This document shows, piece after piece, positions 32,531-40,838 of a stretch of DNA of 43,006 nucleotides; position 1 is the stretch's first letter; each line of letters opens with the position of its first letter. The stretch is from a bacterium (GTDB lineage Bacteria > Vulcanimicrobiota > Vulcanimicrobiia > Vulcanimicrobiales > Vulcanimicrobiaceae): positions 1 through 43,006 of the forward strand of contig JAJYRI010000013.1 of the NCBI GenBank assembly GCA_021794175.1, read 5' to 3'. The notes beneath the pieces were generated by a model. It ran no database searches and was not told where the DNA came from. It saw only the letters and a list, made by a program, of their open reading frames with translations. The translations under genes were made by a program, and so were the position numbers.

Positions 32531-32627
32531 CCTGCGGGGCACTCGACGAGCGCTTAAGCGAGCGACGAGGACCCTGACATTGCTTGTCCGAGTCGCGAGC
32601 GTCTAGCGAGGAGCGGTGCCCCGCAGG
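32531..32627. repeat. 97-bp imperfect palindrome with 12-bp perfect ends
   Basis: CCTGCGGGGCAC at the left end is the exact reverse complement of GTGCCCCGCAGG at the right end. The interior arms are partly complementary (GAGCGCTTAAGCGAGCGAC against GTCGCGAGCGTCTAGCG on the other strand). No coding capacity. It is bracketed by REP-like copies C and D. Confidence 0.6.
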
Positions 32628-32639
32628 CGCACGCGAGGG

Positions 32640-32679
32640 CGCCCCTCGATACGGAGCCTACGGCGCCTACTCGGGGTGA
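32640..32679 (+). repeat. REP-like repeat, copy D
   Basis: CGCCCCTCGATACGGAG, a short insert (CCTACG), then GCGCCTACTCGGGGTGA. Its orientation equals copy B. It ends 20 bases before the stop of the Ycf45-like ATPase gene, so the repeats fill the gap between two convergent genes and may act in transcript end formation. Confidence 0.7.
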
Positions 32680-32699
32680 CGGAGAGCGCGCTTCGAGCG

Positions 32700-34256
32700 T
32701 TACTCTCCGCCGCGATAGATACGGACGCGCCGGTTCGGCTCCAACCCGGTCGAGCGCGAATGGAGGCGATGTTTTTCGGCCATCTGGTGCTGCATGCGCC
32801 GGACGTACGAGGTCTGCGGCGAGAGTTCGATCGCCTGGCTGGTCAACATCACCTGATAGATCGCTTCCTCGGCCTCGCGCATCGCGATCTCTTCGTGATC
32901 GATCGAACCTAAGCGGAAGACATCGCGCAGCGCCAGTTGGATCTGCGTCGTCGTGTTCGTCTTGATAGCGTAGATCGGCACGTTCTCGGCGGCGATCTGC
33001 TTCAGCTTCGGTTGGCCCTTGCGCTCCAAGGATTTCAGCGCAAAGACCACGTCCGCGTCATCCCAGGTTCGAGCGATCGACGCCCCGAGGCGAAGATTAT
33101 GAATCGCGCGCTCGATTTTACTGCGCGAAACGCCGTATGGAAAAATCGAGAGCGGACGTTGCCCCTCCTCGCGTTCGAACGGGACGCCTTCGATGCTCTC
33201 CACGACTTGAGGCATCGACTCCGGCTCGGCTTCCTGAAGGATCGCAACCTCCCCCGAGGCACCGCGTTGGCGAATCTCCGGTTGCGGTTGGTAACCGCGC
33301 AGCGTTGCATCGACGACATCGGCGACGCTCTTATGAATCGCCAATCGATCTCGGTCGTGGATCTCGACGAGCATGTCGAAGGTCGGCGGTTGTTTGCGTT
33401 CGAGGACGGTCTTACGCGTTCCGCGACGGCGCGCTTCTTCGTCGGAGAGCGTCACCGCGCTGATCCCCCCGAGCAAGTCGGAGAGCGTCGGATTCATCAG
33501 CAGGTTTTCCAGCGTCTGGCCGTGTGCGGTAGCGATCAGCGTGACGCCGCGTTCGGCGATCGTGCGCGCGGCCGCGGCTTCAGCCTCCGTACCGATCTCG
33601 TCGATGACCACGACCTCGGGCATGTGGTTCTCCACCGCTTCGATCATGACGGCATGCTGGAGCGCCGGATCGGGAACCTGCATGCGTCGCGCGGTCCCGA
33701 TTCCCGGGTGCGGAATATCGCTATCGCCGGCGATTTCGTTCGAGCTATCGACGATCACCACGCGCTTGCGATCGGAGGCGAGAACGCGCGCGCATTCGCG
33801 CAGCATCGTCGTTTTCCCGACGCCGGGGCGGCCGAGCAAGCAGATCGATTTACCGCTGCGCAGGACGTCGAGGATGATATCGATCGTTCCGTAGACCGCC
33901 CTGCCGACGCGACAGGTAAGCCCGACGATCTTGCCGGTGCGGTTTCGAATCGCGCTGATGCGGTGCAGCGTCTGCTCGATGCCGGCACGATTATCGGCGC
34001 CGAACCCGGAGATGCGCGAGCAGACGTGTGCGATATCCTCCGGCGAGACCGGCGTCTCCGAGAGATAAACAAAGTCGCTCTCGAAGCGCGCCTCGGGGGC
34101 GCGGCCTAGGTCGAGAACGACTTCGATGATCGTTTCCAGGTGCGGGAGCCGCACGAGTGATTGCCGGATGGGCAGCGGGAAGATGTCGAGGAGTTGGGTC
34201 AGTTCCCAGTTTGGGGAAACGGATTCGGCTTTCAGCGCCAAGTGGCGAGCCCTCAC
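32700..34256 (-). CDS. Ycf45/SpoIIIAA-type AAA ATPase with R3H domain
   Basis: A 518-residue protein. Residues 15-125 are the helical lead (LDIFPLPIRQSL, SRISGFGADNRAGIEQTLHRISAIRNR). The ATPase has Walker A GRPGVGKTT at 142-150, the VDSSNEIAGDSDIPHPGIG loop, Walker B VVVIDEIGTEAEA and IATAHGQTLENLL. A middle Pro/Glu-rich linker precedes a C-terminal R3H nucleic-acid-binding region (around EAIYQVMLTSQAIEL...RRMQHQMAEKHRL). This is the Ycf45 form found in cyanobacteria, plastids and other Terrabacteria; its job is not well defined. GTG 34256 has GGAGG very close (2 bases), so the start is uncertain. It is the last gene of the long minus-strand run. Confidence 0.88.
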   Translation of the reverse strand: MRARHLALKAESVSPNWELTQLLDIFPLPIRQSLVRLPHLETIIEVVLDLGRAPEARFESDFVYLSETPVSPEDIAHVCSRISGFGADNRAGIEQTLHRISAIRNRTGKIVGLTCRVGRAVYGTIDIILDVLRSGKSICLLGRPGVGKTTMLRECARVLASDRKRVVIVDSSNEIAGDSDIPHPGIGTARRMQVPDPALQHAVMIEAVENHMPEVVVIDEIGTEAEAAAARTIAERGVTLIATAHGQTLENLLMNPTLSDLLGGISAVTLSDEEARRRGTRKTVLERKQPPTFDMLVEIHDRDRLAIHKSVADVVDATLRGYQPQPEIRQRGASGEVAILQEAEPESMPQVVESIEGVPFEREEGQRPLSIFPYGVSRSKIERAIHNLRLGASIARTWDDADVVFALKSLERKGQPKLKQIAAENVPIYAIKTNTTTQIQLALRDVFRLGSIDHEEIAMREAEEAIYQVMLTSQAIELSPQTSYVRRMQHQMAEKHRLHSRSTGLEPNRRVRIYRGGE

Positions 34257-34299
34257 TTCCTCCAGAAGACGTTTTTTATCGGTTATCCACAGCTCATCC

Positions 34300-35274
34300 T
34301 CACCCCTGCCGTCCGGGGAGCTTCGATTCGCGGAGCATCAGGGCCCACGCGAACATCCCCTCGGCGACGGCGAATTGCAGCCACATCGCGCCAAAAAACT
34401 GCATGAGATCGCCGACGAGCACGAGGATCGGGGAGAGCGAGGCAAAGAGCTTGCCGATACCCAAGCAGATCACCAGGATGCCGAGAGCGACAAGGACGTA
34501 GAGGAGATAGAAACCGAGGGTCTCCCAAAAATAGCCGTCGGTTAATTTCCACGATGCGCCGATCGGATTCGAGCGTTCGCCGAGCACGAAGGAGGGTTCG
34601 AGCAACGCGATCTTCGTGCCCAACCACATCATCATCGGAATCATCGTTGCGAACATCGCAAGCACGGCGAACCCAATGACCGCCGGGTTTACCGTCGCCG
34701 GCGTCGGAGCCCCGCCGTGTTGCGAGAGCGTCATGGCGATCACCGGAATGAACCCGAGCATCGAGACGATCCCCGCCGCGAACGATACCCCCAGGAACGC
34801 GAGGATCAGCCAGCCCACGAGGGCGGCGATAATCCGCGGCGTCCAGCGGAACTCCGGCATCCGCGCACGGGCGGCCTCCCCGAGGCTCAGCAAGCGAATC
34901 ACGAACGAGACGACGAGCGTCAGCAGCAGCGGCAGAGCGAGTTGTTCGTAGAAATGCCCGATCGCCGCAGGCGAGGTCGGGGCCTTCGCAAGCGCTGCAT
35001 TCATCGGCAGCATGTAGGCCATTGCCAGCATATCGATTGCCGCGAGAATGACGAACCACAGCGGATACTTGCGTAGCCGGGGCCAGGCAAGCGCGAGCGA
35101 ACGTTCTATCAGCGGCCAGGGGCGGACGCGCTCACTTTGAACCGGCTCGACCGATACGAGCGCGGGGGCGATCTCCGGTTCGGCGTTCGGATCGCGAAAG
35201 TGCGGGTTCTCGGCTCCGCAATTCGTACAGCGCTCGCCGCTGACGCCCGAACCGCACTGCGTGCAAAAAGGCAT
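34300..35274 (-). CDS. Zinc-ribbon polytopic membrane protein
   Basis: A 324-residue protein. It starts with a zinc ribbon (CTQC and CTNC, eight residues apart) facing the cytoplasm. After a 50-residue linker come about six membrane segments (PLWFVILAAIDMLAMAYML, LPLLLTLVVSFVIRLLSL, IIAALVGWLILAFLGVSFAA, AVIGFAVLAMFATMIPMMMW, LGFYLLYVLVALGILVICLG, PILVLVGDLMQFFGAMWLQF). The helix block resembles glycerophosphoryl-diester-type or DUF975-like membrane domains, but no firm family. It lies 20 bases after the arginine decarboxylase gene in the same operon. Function unknown. Confidence 0.75.
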   Translation of the reverse strand: MPFCTQCGSGVSGERCTNCGAENPHFRDPNAEPEIAPALVSVEPVQSERVRPWPLIERSLALAWPRLRKYPLWFVILAAIDMLAMAYMLPMNAALAKAPTSPAAIGHFYEQLALPLLLTLVVSFVIRLLSLGEAARARMPEFRWTPRIIAALVGWLILAFLGVSFAAGIVSMLGFIPVIAMTLSQHGGAPTPATVNPAVIGFAVLAMFATMIPMMMWLGTKIALLEPSFVLGERSNPIGASWKLTDGYFWETLGFYLLYVLVALGILVICLGIGKLFASLSPILVLVGDLMQFFGAMWLQFAVAEGMFAWALMLRESKLPGRQG

Positions 35275-35294
35275 TTCCGATCCTCCAACGATCC

Positions 35295-36776
35295 TTAGCG
35301 AACGACGCGAATAAACTTCAGCTCGTCATCGTACGGGCCTTGCATTTTCGTGCCGGCCCGTTTTTCCAATAATAGGTATTCGATGATCTCCGTCGTCAAC
35401 TCTTCTCCCGGCGAAATCACCGGGATCCCCGGCGGATAGGGCGTGATGACCTCGGCGCAAATGCGGCCTTTGCTCGTGCGAAACGGTATGAACTCGGTCT
35501 CGGCGAGAAAGGCATCGCGCGGTAACATCCGCGTCGGCGGAATCGAGGGCAACAAGTAGCTCGAACTCTTCAGGCGCCGCTCGAGCACCCCCGACGGAGA
35601 GAAAATATCGAGCGGCCGATCTTCGCGCGCTAACTCGCTCACGCCGCTGACCAACGCATCGGCGGCTTCCTGCGAAGTACCGATCGTAAAGAGCGCCAGC
35701 ATATTGAAGAGATCGGCGAGTTCGACTTGGACGTTGTAGCGACGGCGCAAAATCTCTTCGGCTTCGTAGCCGGTGTAACCGAGATCTTTTACGGTCACCG
35801 TTACCTTCGTCGGATCGAGATCGAAGACGCCCGGACGCCCCTGAAGTTCCTCGCCGAAACAATAAACTTTATCGATCTCGTTGAGCCGCGCGCGAGCGTC
35901 GTTGGCGATCTCGATCGTGCGTGAGAGCAACGCGCTCCCTTCGGTCGCCATCTGCCGTCGCGCGACGTCGAGCGAAGCAACGAGCACCAAATTCGGCGAC
36001 GTCGAGAGGAAGAGCTTATAGACCGCCTTGAGGCGATCGAGCCGAATGCGATTTCCCTGCACGTGCAACATCGCCGTTTGCGAGAGCGAGCCGAGCATTT
36101 TGTGCGTCGAGTTGATGCACATATCGGCCCCGGCCTGCATCGCCGAAAGTGGGAGAGCGGGATGAAAGTGGAAGTGCGGGCCCCACGCTTCATCGACGAG
36201 CAAGGGGATTCCGCGCTCGTGCGCGACCGCCGCAATTCCTTCGAGATCCGCTGCGACTCCGTAGTACGTCGGACTCACGATATACACCGCGCGCGTGTCG
36301 GGGTGTGCGTCGAGCGTCGCGCGCACGGTCTCCGGCGTAACGGTGTGATCCATATGGAGCGTCTGGTCGACCTCCGGCTGCATCCAGACCGGTTGTGCGC
36401 CGCTCATGATCAGACCGCCCATCGCGCTCTTGTGCGCGTTGCGCGGCAACGCAATCTTTTCACCGGGATTGAGCGCGGCCATCATCATGCACTGATTGCC
36501 GCTGGTGGAACCGCTGATCAGAAAGAAGGACTGATCGGCACCGTATGCCTCGGCGGCTAGTTCCTGTGCCGCCACGAGCGCCTCGGTCGGCTGCAGGAGG
36601 TCGTCGAGGCCGCGAATCTGCGTGAGGTCGATTGCCAACACGTTATCGCCGACGAATTCGCGGAACGCGGCATCCATCCCCAGCCCCTGTTTATGCCCGG
36701 GCGTATGGAACGGAATTACGCCTGCATCGACGTAATCGATCAACACCTGAAAATATGGTGTCTGCTGTTGATCCAT
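35295..36776 (-). CDS. Orn/Lys/Arg decarboxylase (arginine decarboxylase type)
   Basis: A 493-residue fold-type I PLP enzyme of the compact (SpeA/YaaO-like) group without the N-terminal wing domain of E. coli enzymes. Conserved are IPFHTPGHKQG, SGSTSGNQ, the PLP Asp in LLVDEAWGPH, and the Schiff-base Lys in NSTHKMLGSLSQ. The C-terminal domain has YPPGIP, the substrate-site block of the family. Arginine is the most likely substrate, giving agmatine for polyamines; lysine is possible. It lies 24 bases after bioB in the same direction, with ATG start. Confidence 0.87.
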   Translation of the reverse strand: MDQQQTPYFQVLIDYVDAGVIPFHTPGHKQGLGMDAAFREFVGDNVLAIDLTQIRGLDDLLQPTEALVAAQELAAEAYGADQSFFLISGSTSGNQCMMMAALNPGEKIALPRNAHKSAMGGLIMSGAQPVWMQPEVDQTLHMDHTVTPETVRATLDAHPDTRAVYIVSPTYYGVAADLEGIAAVAHERGIPLLVDEAWGPHFHFHPALPLSAMQAGADMCINSTHKMLGSLSQTAMLHVQGNRIRLDRLKAVYKLFLSTSPNLVLVASLDVARRQMATEGSALLSRTIEIANDARARLNEIDKVYCFGEELQGRPGVFDLDPTKVTVTVKDLGYTGYEAEEILRRRYNVQVELADLFNMLALFTIGTSQEAADALVSGVSELAREDRPLDIFSPSGVLERRLKSSSYLLPSIPPTRMLPRDAFLAETEFIPFRTSKGRICAEVITPYPPGIPVISPGEELTTEIIEYLLLEKRAGTKMQGPYDDELKFIRVVR

Positions 36777-36800
36777 GTTCGGCGTGTTGTCGACGAGCCG

Positions 36801-37784
36801 CTAGGCGAGGACTTCGAAGCCCAAGCGATCGAGCATGGCAAAATCCTCCGCATCGGCCCGTCCGCCGGTGGTGAGATAATCGCCCAGGACGATGCCGCTC
36901 GCGCCGCTGCGCATGCCGAGGTCCTGTAAGCCGGCGAGCGTTACCTCGCGACCGCCCGCAAAACGGATCAGCGATTGCGGAAGCGCAAGACGCGCCATCG
37001 CCACAAAACGCAACGCTTCGCTCGGTTCGAGTAGCGAATAGGTTCCAAACGGCGTACCCGGGCGCGGATTGAGGAAATTGATCGGCACTTCCTCGGGTCG
37101 AAGTTCCTGTAACGTCATGAGAAAATCGATCCGGTCCTCGACGCTCTCGCCCATGCCGATAATGCCGCCGCAACAGAGTTCGAGATGATGCGCCTTCACC
37201 AAATGCGCGGTCTTCAAACGTTCGGCAAAGGTATGCGTCGTGCAGACCTTCGGAAAATAACGTTCGGAGCTCTCGAGGTTGTGGTTGACTTTATCGACGC
37301 CGGCAGCGGCGAGCGCGGTGAGATGCTCTTCGGTGAGGATCCCCAACGAAACAGCCACCGTGAGCGGAAGCTCGGCCTTGATGCGTTGCGTCGCTTCGCA
37401 GACGCGTTCGAGAACGCGCTTCGAGGGTCCGCGGACCGCCACGACGATGCAAAACTCCGTCGCGCCACGCCGATGAGCGTCGCGCGCCGCCGAAAGAAAA
37501 CCCTCGACGTTCGAGAGCGGTTCCGGTTCGACATCGGTCGCGAAACGCGCGCTCTGCGAACAGAAATTACAATCTTCGGAGCAGCCGCCGCGCTTTGCGT
37601 TATAGAGCACCTCGACGGCGATTCCATTGCCGCAATACTCCGTGCGCACGGCATCGGCGAGTTCGAGCAGTGCGGGGACTTCTTCTGCGGGAATCTCCGC
37701 GAGTTCGCGCAGCAACGCGGCATCGGCGGGGATTCGACCGTGAATGACGCGCTCGCGAGCGCGTTCGATTGCAGGGTGCGGCAC
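36801..37784 (-). CDS. bioB: Biotin synthase
   Basis: A 327-residue radical SAM enzyme that inserts sulfur into dethiobiotin. The cluster Cys are in CSEDCNFCSQSARF (C-x3-C-x2-C). Further marks are the conserved KVNHNLESS, CCGGIIGMGES and PINFLNPRPGTPF. Its remaining Cys and Arg for the [2Fe-2S] cluster fit the family, though I did not map each. GTG start with GAGGA four bases upstream. It begins nine bases after bioD and ends 24 bases before the arginine decarboxylase. Confidence 0.95.
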   Translation of the reverse strand: MPHPAIERARERVIHGRIPADAALLRELAEIPAEEVPALLELADAVRTEYCGNGIAVEVLYNAKRGGCSEDCNFCSQSARFATDVEPEPLSNVEGFLSAARDAHRRGATEFCIVVAVRGPSKRVLERVCEATQRIKAELPLTVAVSLGILTEEHLTALAAAGVDKVNHNLESSERYFPKVCTTHTFAERLKTAHLVKAHHLELCCGGIIGMGESVEDRIDFLMTLQELRPEEVPINFLNPRPGTPFGTYSLLEPSEALRFVAMARLALPQSLIRFAGGREVTLAGLQDLGMRSGASGIVLGDYLTTGGRADAEDFAMLDRLGFEVLA

Positions 37785-37793
37785 GGGTCCTCT

Positions 37794-38456
37794 CTACAAC
37801 AAAGGAGCGATATGAGCCCGAAGCGCCGCCGCGTCGCGCTCTATGGCGCTCGCGCTCGGCGATTCATGGGGCAGAATGCCAAAAATCTTCGTCTTTCCCT
37901 GCAAGACGCGCTCGACATCGGCGAGATAGGCCGCTTCGGGCGCGGCGTCGCAGGCGACCAAGATCGCACCGAGCACCGGAAGCGAGCGTCGCGCCGCGGC
38001 CTCCAGCGTCAGCAACGCATGGTTCATGCAACCTAAACGCAGCCCGACCACGAGTACCGCAGCGAGCCGAGCGGCGGTCGCGAAATCGGCAAACGTTTCA
38101 TCGGCATTGAGTGGAACGAGCAGCCCTCCGGCACCCTCGACCACGAGATCCCCGGCGATACCGTCAACCAGCCGTGCGAGTTCGCCCGCCCCCAACGGAG
38201 AGGCTCCGGCGGCGAGCGCCGCCGAGTACGGATCGGCGGGCCGGGGAAAACGCACGAGCTCGCTCGCCTCGACCCCCGCGAGCGCGCCGGCTTCGGCGGC
38301 ATCTCCGGGAACGTCGGGAGGCAAGCCCGTCTGCACCGCCTTCAGCACGCGCGGCGAGCGCCCGAGCGTAACGAGCGCGCGCGCGATCGTCGCCGTTGCA
38401 CGCGTCTTCCCGACCCCTGTATCGGTGCCGGTTACAAAGATGCGCACGGCACTCAC
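37794..38456 (-). CDS. bioD: Dethiobiotin synthetase
   Basis: A 220-residue P-loop ligase that closes the ureido ring of dethiobiotin from DAPA, CO2 and ATP. The N-terminus RIFVTGTDTGVGKT carries the family P-loop; KAVQTG follows with the carbamate Lys, and VVEGAGGLLVPL is the second signature. Start GTG 38456 overlaps the bioF stop (GTGA). The same frame is open for another 280 codons upstream through bioF, but that part is Arg-rich and has no family features. Confidence 0.94.
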   Translation of the reverse strand: MSAVRIFVTGTDTGVGKTRATATIARALVTLGRSPRVLKAVQTGLPPDVPGDAAEAGALAGVEASELVRFPRPADPYSAALAAGASPLGAGELARLVDGIAGDLVVEGAGGLLVPLNADETFADFATAARLAAVLVVGLRLGCMNHALLTLEAAARRSLPVLGAILVACDAAPEAAYLADVERVLQGKTKIFGILPHESPSASAIERDAAALRAHIAPLL

Positions 38457-39550
38457 GTCGTCGTCGCGCGAGCCAATCGTTCGATCAGCAGGTCGACGTG
38501 CTCTTTGCGATGGTCGGCGCGCAGCGAGAGGCGCAATCGCGAGGAACCTCGCGGAACGGTCGGCGGGCGGATCGCCGGGGCCTCGATACGCCCTTCGCGC
38601 AATTTCGCCGCGACTGCGAGCGCGCGTTCCTCGCTCCCCAGCACGATCGGCACGATCGGCGAGAACTCCGCCGAACTTGCTAGGCCGAGGGAGGCAAGCC
38701 CGGCATGGAGATGCGCGTAGAGCTCGCGCAGATGCGCGCGTCGCCGATCCCCGAGTTCGCCCGCGAGCAGCATCAGCGAAACGCGCGCCGCCGTTGCAAG
38801 CGCCGGCGGCATCGCCGTGTCGAAGATAAAACTCCTGGCCCGATTGACGAGCAGTTCGATCGCATCGCTCGCCCCGGCGACGAAGCCGCCGAAACAGCCG
38901 AAGGATTTCGAGAGCGTTCCCATCACGAGAATGCGTTCGTCGTCGACACCGGCAGCGAGCCCGGCGCCGCGCGGGCCGAGAACCCCGAGCGCGTGGGCCT
39001 CGTCGAGAATCAATACGTCGTGCGCAGCCAGGAGCGAGCGATACCGACCGACCTCGATCGCATCGCCGTCCATGCTGAAGAGACTCTCGGTAACAATCGC
39101 CCGCGGGCGACCGTCGCCGATCGGGGGCCGCGCGTGCGCGTAGATCGCCCGCGGCGTACGAGAGAGCCGCATACCGTCGATCCAACATGCGTGATTGAGT
39201 TCGTCGGAATCGAGCCGATCGACGAGATCGCCGATCGTGGGCGCGACCCCGATCGCAGCGTGATAGCCCGAGGAGAAAAGCAACGCACGTTCGCGGCCCA
39301 ACCATTGCGCGAGCTCTTCTTCCAAAAGGTAATATTCGCGATGGCGACCGCCGAGTAGCCGCGAACCTCCGGAACCGACGCTGCGCGCTCGGCGCAGCGC
39401 TTCGACGACCTGCGGTTCGTGCGAGAGCGCTAAATAGTCGTTCCCGGAAAAATCGATTGCATCGGCCGACGGACGCGTTTCTATCGAGCGACGGCGATGC
39501 AGGCCGTCGATCTGCGCGAGCTGCGCTCGCGCTCGCTCGAGATAGCTCAC
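38453..39550 (-). CDS. bioF: 8-amino-7-oxononanoate synthase
   Basis: A 365-residue PLP enzyme joining pimeloyl thioester and alanine. Visible are FSGNDYLALS, GSGGSRLLGG, FSSGYHAAIG, the PLP Asp in LDEAHALGVLG and the Schiff-base Lys in GTLSKSFGCFGG. It ends in the usual small C-terminal domain. GTG start overlapping the bioA stop (GTGA) and stop overlapping the bioD start, so the three genes are translationally linked. A KBL-type paralogue is unlikely in this context. Confidence 0.94.
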   Translation of the reverse strand: MSYLERARAQLAQIDGLHRRRSIETRPSADAIDFSGNDYLALSHEPQVVEALRRARSVGSGGSRLLGGRHREYYLLEEELAQWLGRERALLFSSGYHAAIGVAPTIGDLVDRLDSDELNHACWIDGMRLSRTPRAIYAHARPPIGDGRPRAIVTESLFSMDGDAIEVGRYRSLLAAHDVLILDEAHALGVLGPRGAGLAAGVDDERILVMGTLSKSFGCFGGFVAGASDAIELLVNRARSFIFDTAMPPALATAARVSLMLLAGELGDRRRAHLRELYAHLHAGLASLGLASSAEFSPIVPIVLGSEERALAVAAKLREGRIEAPAIRPPTVPRGSSRLRLSLRADHRKEHVDLLIERLARATTT

Positions 39551-40755
39551 GGGCCGAGCTCCGCAGTCAATGCATCGAAGAACGCATCGATGTATTCTTC
39601 ACGAGCGCAGAGCGGCGGAACGAGTTGAATGACGTCGCCGATCGGGCGCGTGAAATGCCCGGCTCGATAGAGTCCGTCGGCGATGCGCCAGGTAGGAGAG
39701 ATCGCTCCACCTGCATCGATGCGGTCGGCGTGCACCTCGATCCCGACCATCGTACCGACCGCACGTACGTCACGAACGAGCGCGTGCAAGCGCAGCGAAT
39801 CGAGGCGACGACGAATGCACGCCGTCAAGGAGAGCGCGTTGACGAGCGTGCGCTCTTCGTCGAAAAGCGCAAGGCTCGCGAGCGCCGCCGCGCACGCAAT
39901 CGGGTTTCCCGCATAGGAATGACCGTGAAAGAGATGTTTGTATTCGCCGTACTCCCCGAGGAAGGCGTCGTAAATCCGCTCCGTGGCGAGGGTCGCCGAG
40001 AGCGCGAGCGCTCCGCCGGTCAATCCTTTACCGAGAACGATGAGGTCGGGGCGAATCGGCGCTTGTTCGAAAGCGAACATCGTCCCGGTTCTTCCGAAGC
40101 CGGTCGCGATCTCATCGCAAATCAAGAGCGGCGTCATCTCGGCGAGCGGCTGATAGCGATGACGCGAGACCGTCCGCATCCCCGCTGCAGCTTGCACCAA
40201 CGGCTCGACGATGACGGCGGCGATATCCTCGGCGGCGAGATCGATCTTTCCGAGTTCCAACGTTTCGAAGGTCAACGCCGAGAAGCGTTGATTAAAGAGC
40301 GCGATGTTCGAGCAACTCATCGCACCGACGGTATCGCCATGGTAGGCATCGCGTAACCGAACGATGCGATGTCGTTGCGGCTGCCCGACGTTCTGCCAAT
40401 ACTGGATCGCGATCTTCACCGCAGTCTCCACGGCACTCGCGCCGTCGGAGGCAAAGATGGCGTGCCCCATGCCGGTTAGCGTGCAGAGCCGCGCGGCGAG
40501 CGCCTCGGCGAGAGGATTACTTGCACCGAGTGCGGTCGCATGGTCGAGGAGATGGGCCTGCTTTGCGATCGCTTCGGCGATGCGCGGATGGCAATGCCCG
40601 TGGATCGTCGTCCAGATCGAGCTGACGGCATCGAAGACGCGGGTGCCCCCGTCGTCGTACAGCCAGCTTCCCTCGCCGCGCACGAAGCGGCGCAGGTGCG
40701 CTTCCGGGGAGTTCATCTGGGTGAAGGGGAGCCAATGGTGGCCGGTGCCGAGCAT
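39547..40755 (-). CDS. bioA: Adenosylmethionine-8-amino-7-oxononanoate aminotransferase
   Basis: A class III aminotransferase, 402 residues from ATG 40755. The N-terminus HHWLPFTQM matches the BioA opening (HIWHPYTSM in E. coli). Key parts are FASDGASAVETAVKIA, the YHGDT motif, the PLP Asp in ICDEIATGFGRTG, and the Schiff-base Lys in VLGKGLTGG. Its amino donor is SAM in most bacteria. ATG 40803 would add 16 residues and nearly meet the divergent gene, so the later ATG is preferred. It is the first gene of the biotin operon; no BirA, BioR or BioQ box is visible in the 83-base gap upstream. Confidence 0.93.
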   Translation of the reverse strand: MLGTGHHWLPFTQMNSPEAHLRRFVRGEGSWLYDDGGTRVFDAVSSIWTTIHGHCHPRIAEAIAKQAHLLDHATALGASNPLAEALAARLCTLTGMGHAIFASDGASAVETAVKIAIQYWQNVGQPQRHRIVRLRDAYHGDTVGAMSCSNIALFNQRFSALTFETLELGKIDLAAEDIAAVIVEPLVQAAAGMRTVSRHRYQPLAEMTPLLICDEIATGFGRTGTMFAFEQAPIRPDLIVLGKGLTGGALALSATLATERIYDAFLGEYGEYKHLFHGHSYAGNPIACAAALASLALFDEERTLVNALSLTACIRRRLDSLRLHALVRDVRAVGTMVGIEVHADRIDAGGAISPTWRIADGLYRAGHFTRPIGDVIQLVPPLCAREEYIDAFFDALTAELGP

Positions 40756-40838
40756 CACCGTCGCCTGTACCCGCCGGAAACGCCGCACCCCTTGTGCGAG
40801 CATGAGTGCCGCACCCCGGAGGCGTACCTTCGAAGGGC

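Noticed and set aside
38457-39305. 280-codon upstream extension of bioD
   Set aside because: Runs antiphase through bioF, Arg-rich; the P-loop start at GTG 38456 fits the family.
40756-40838. Biotin-repressor operator between bioA and the monooxygenase
   Set aside because: No match to BirA, BioR or BioQ consensus palindromes in the 83 bases.
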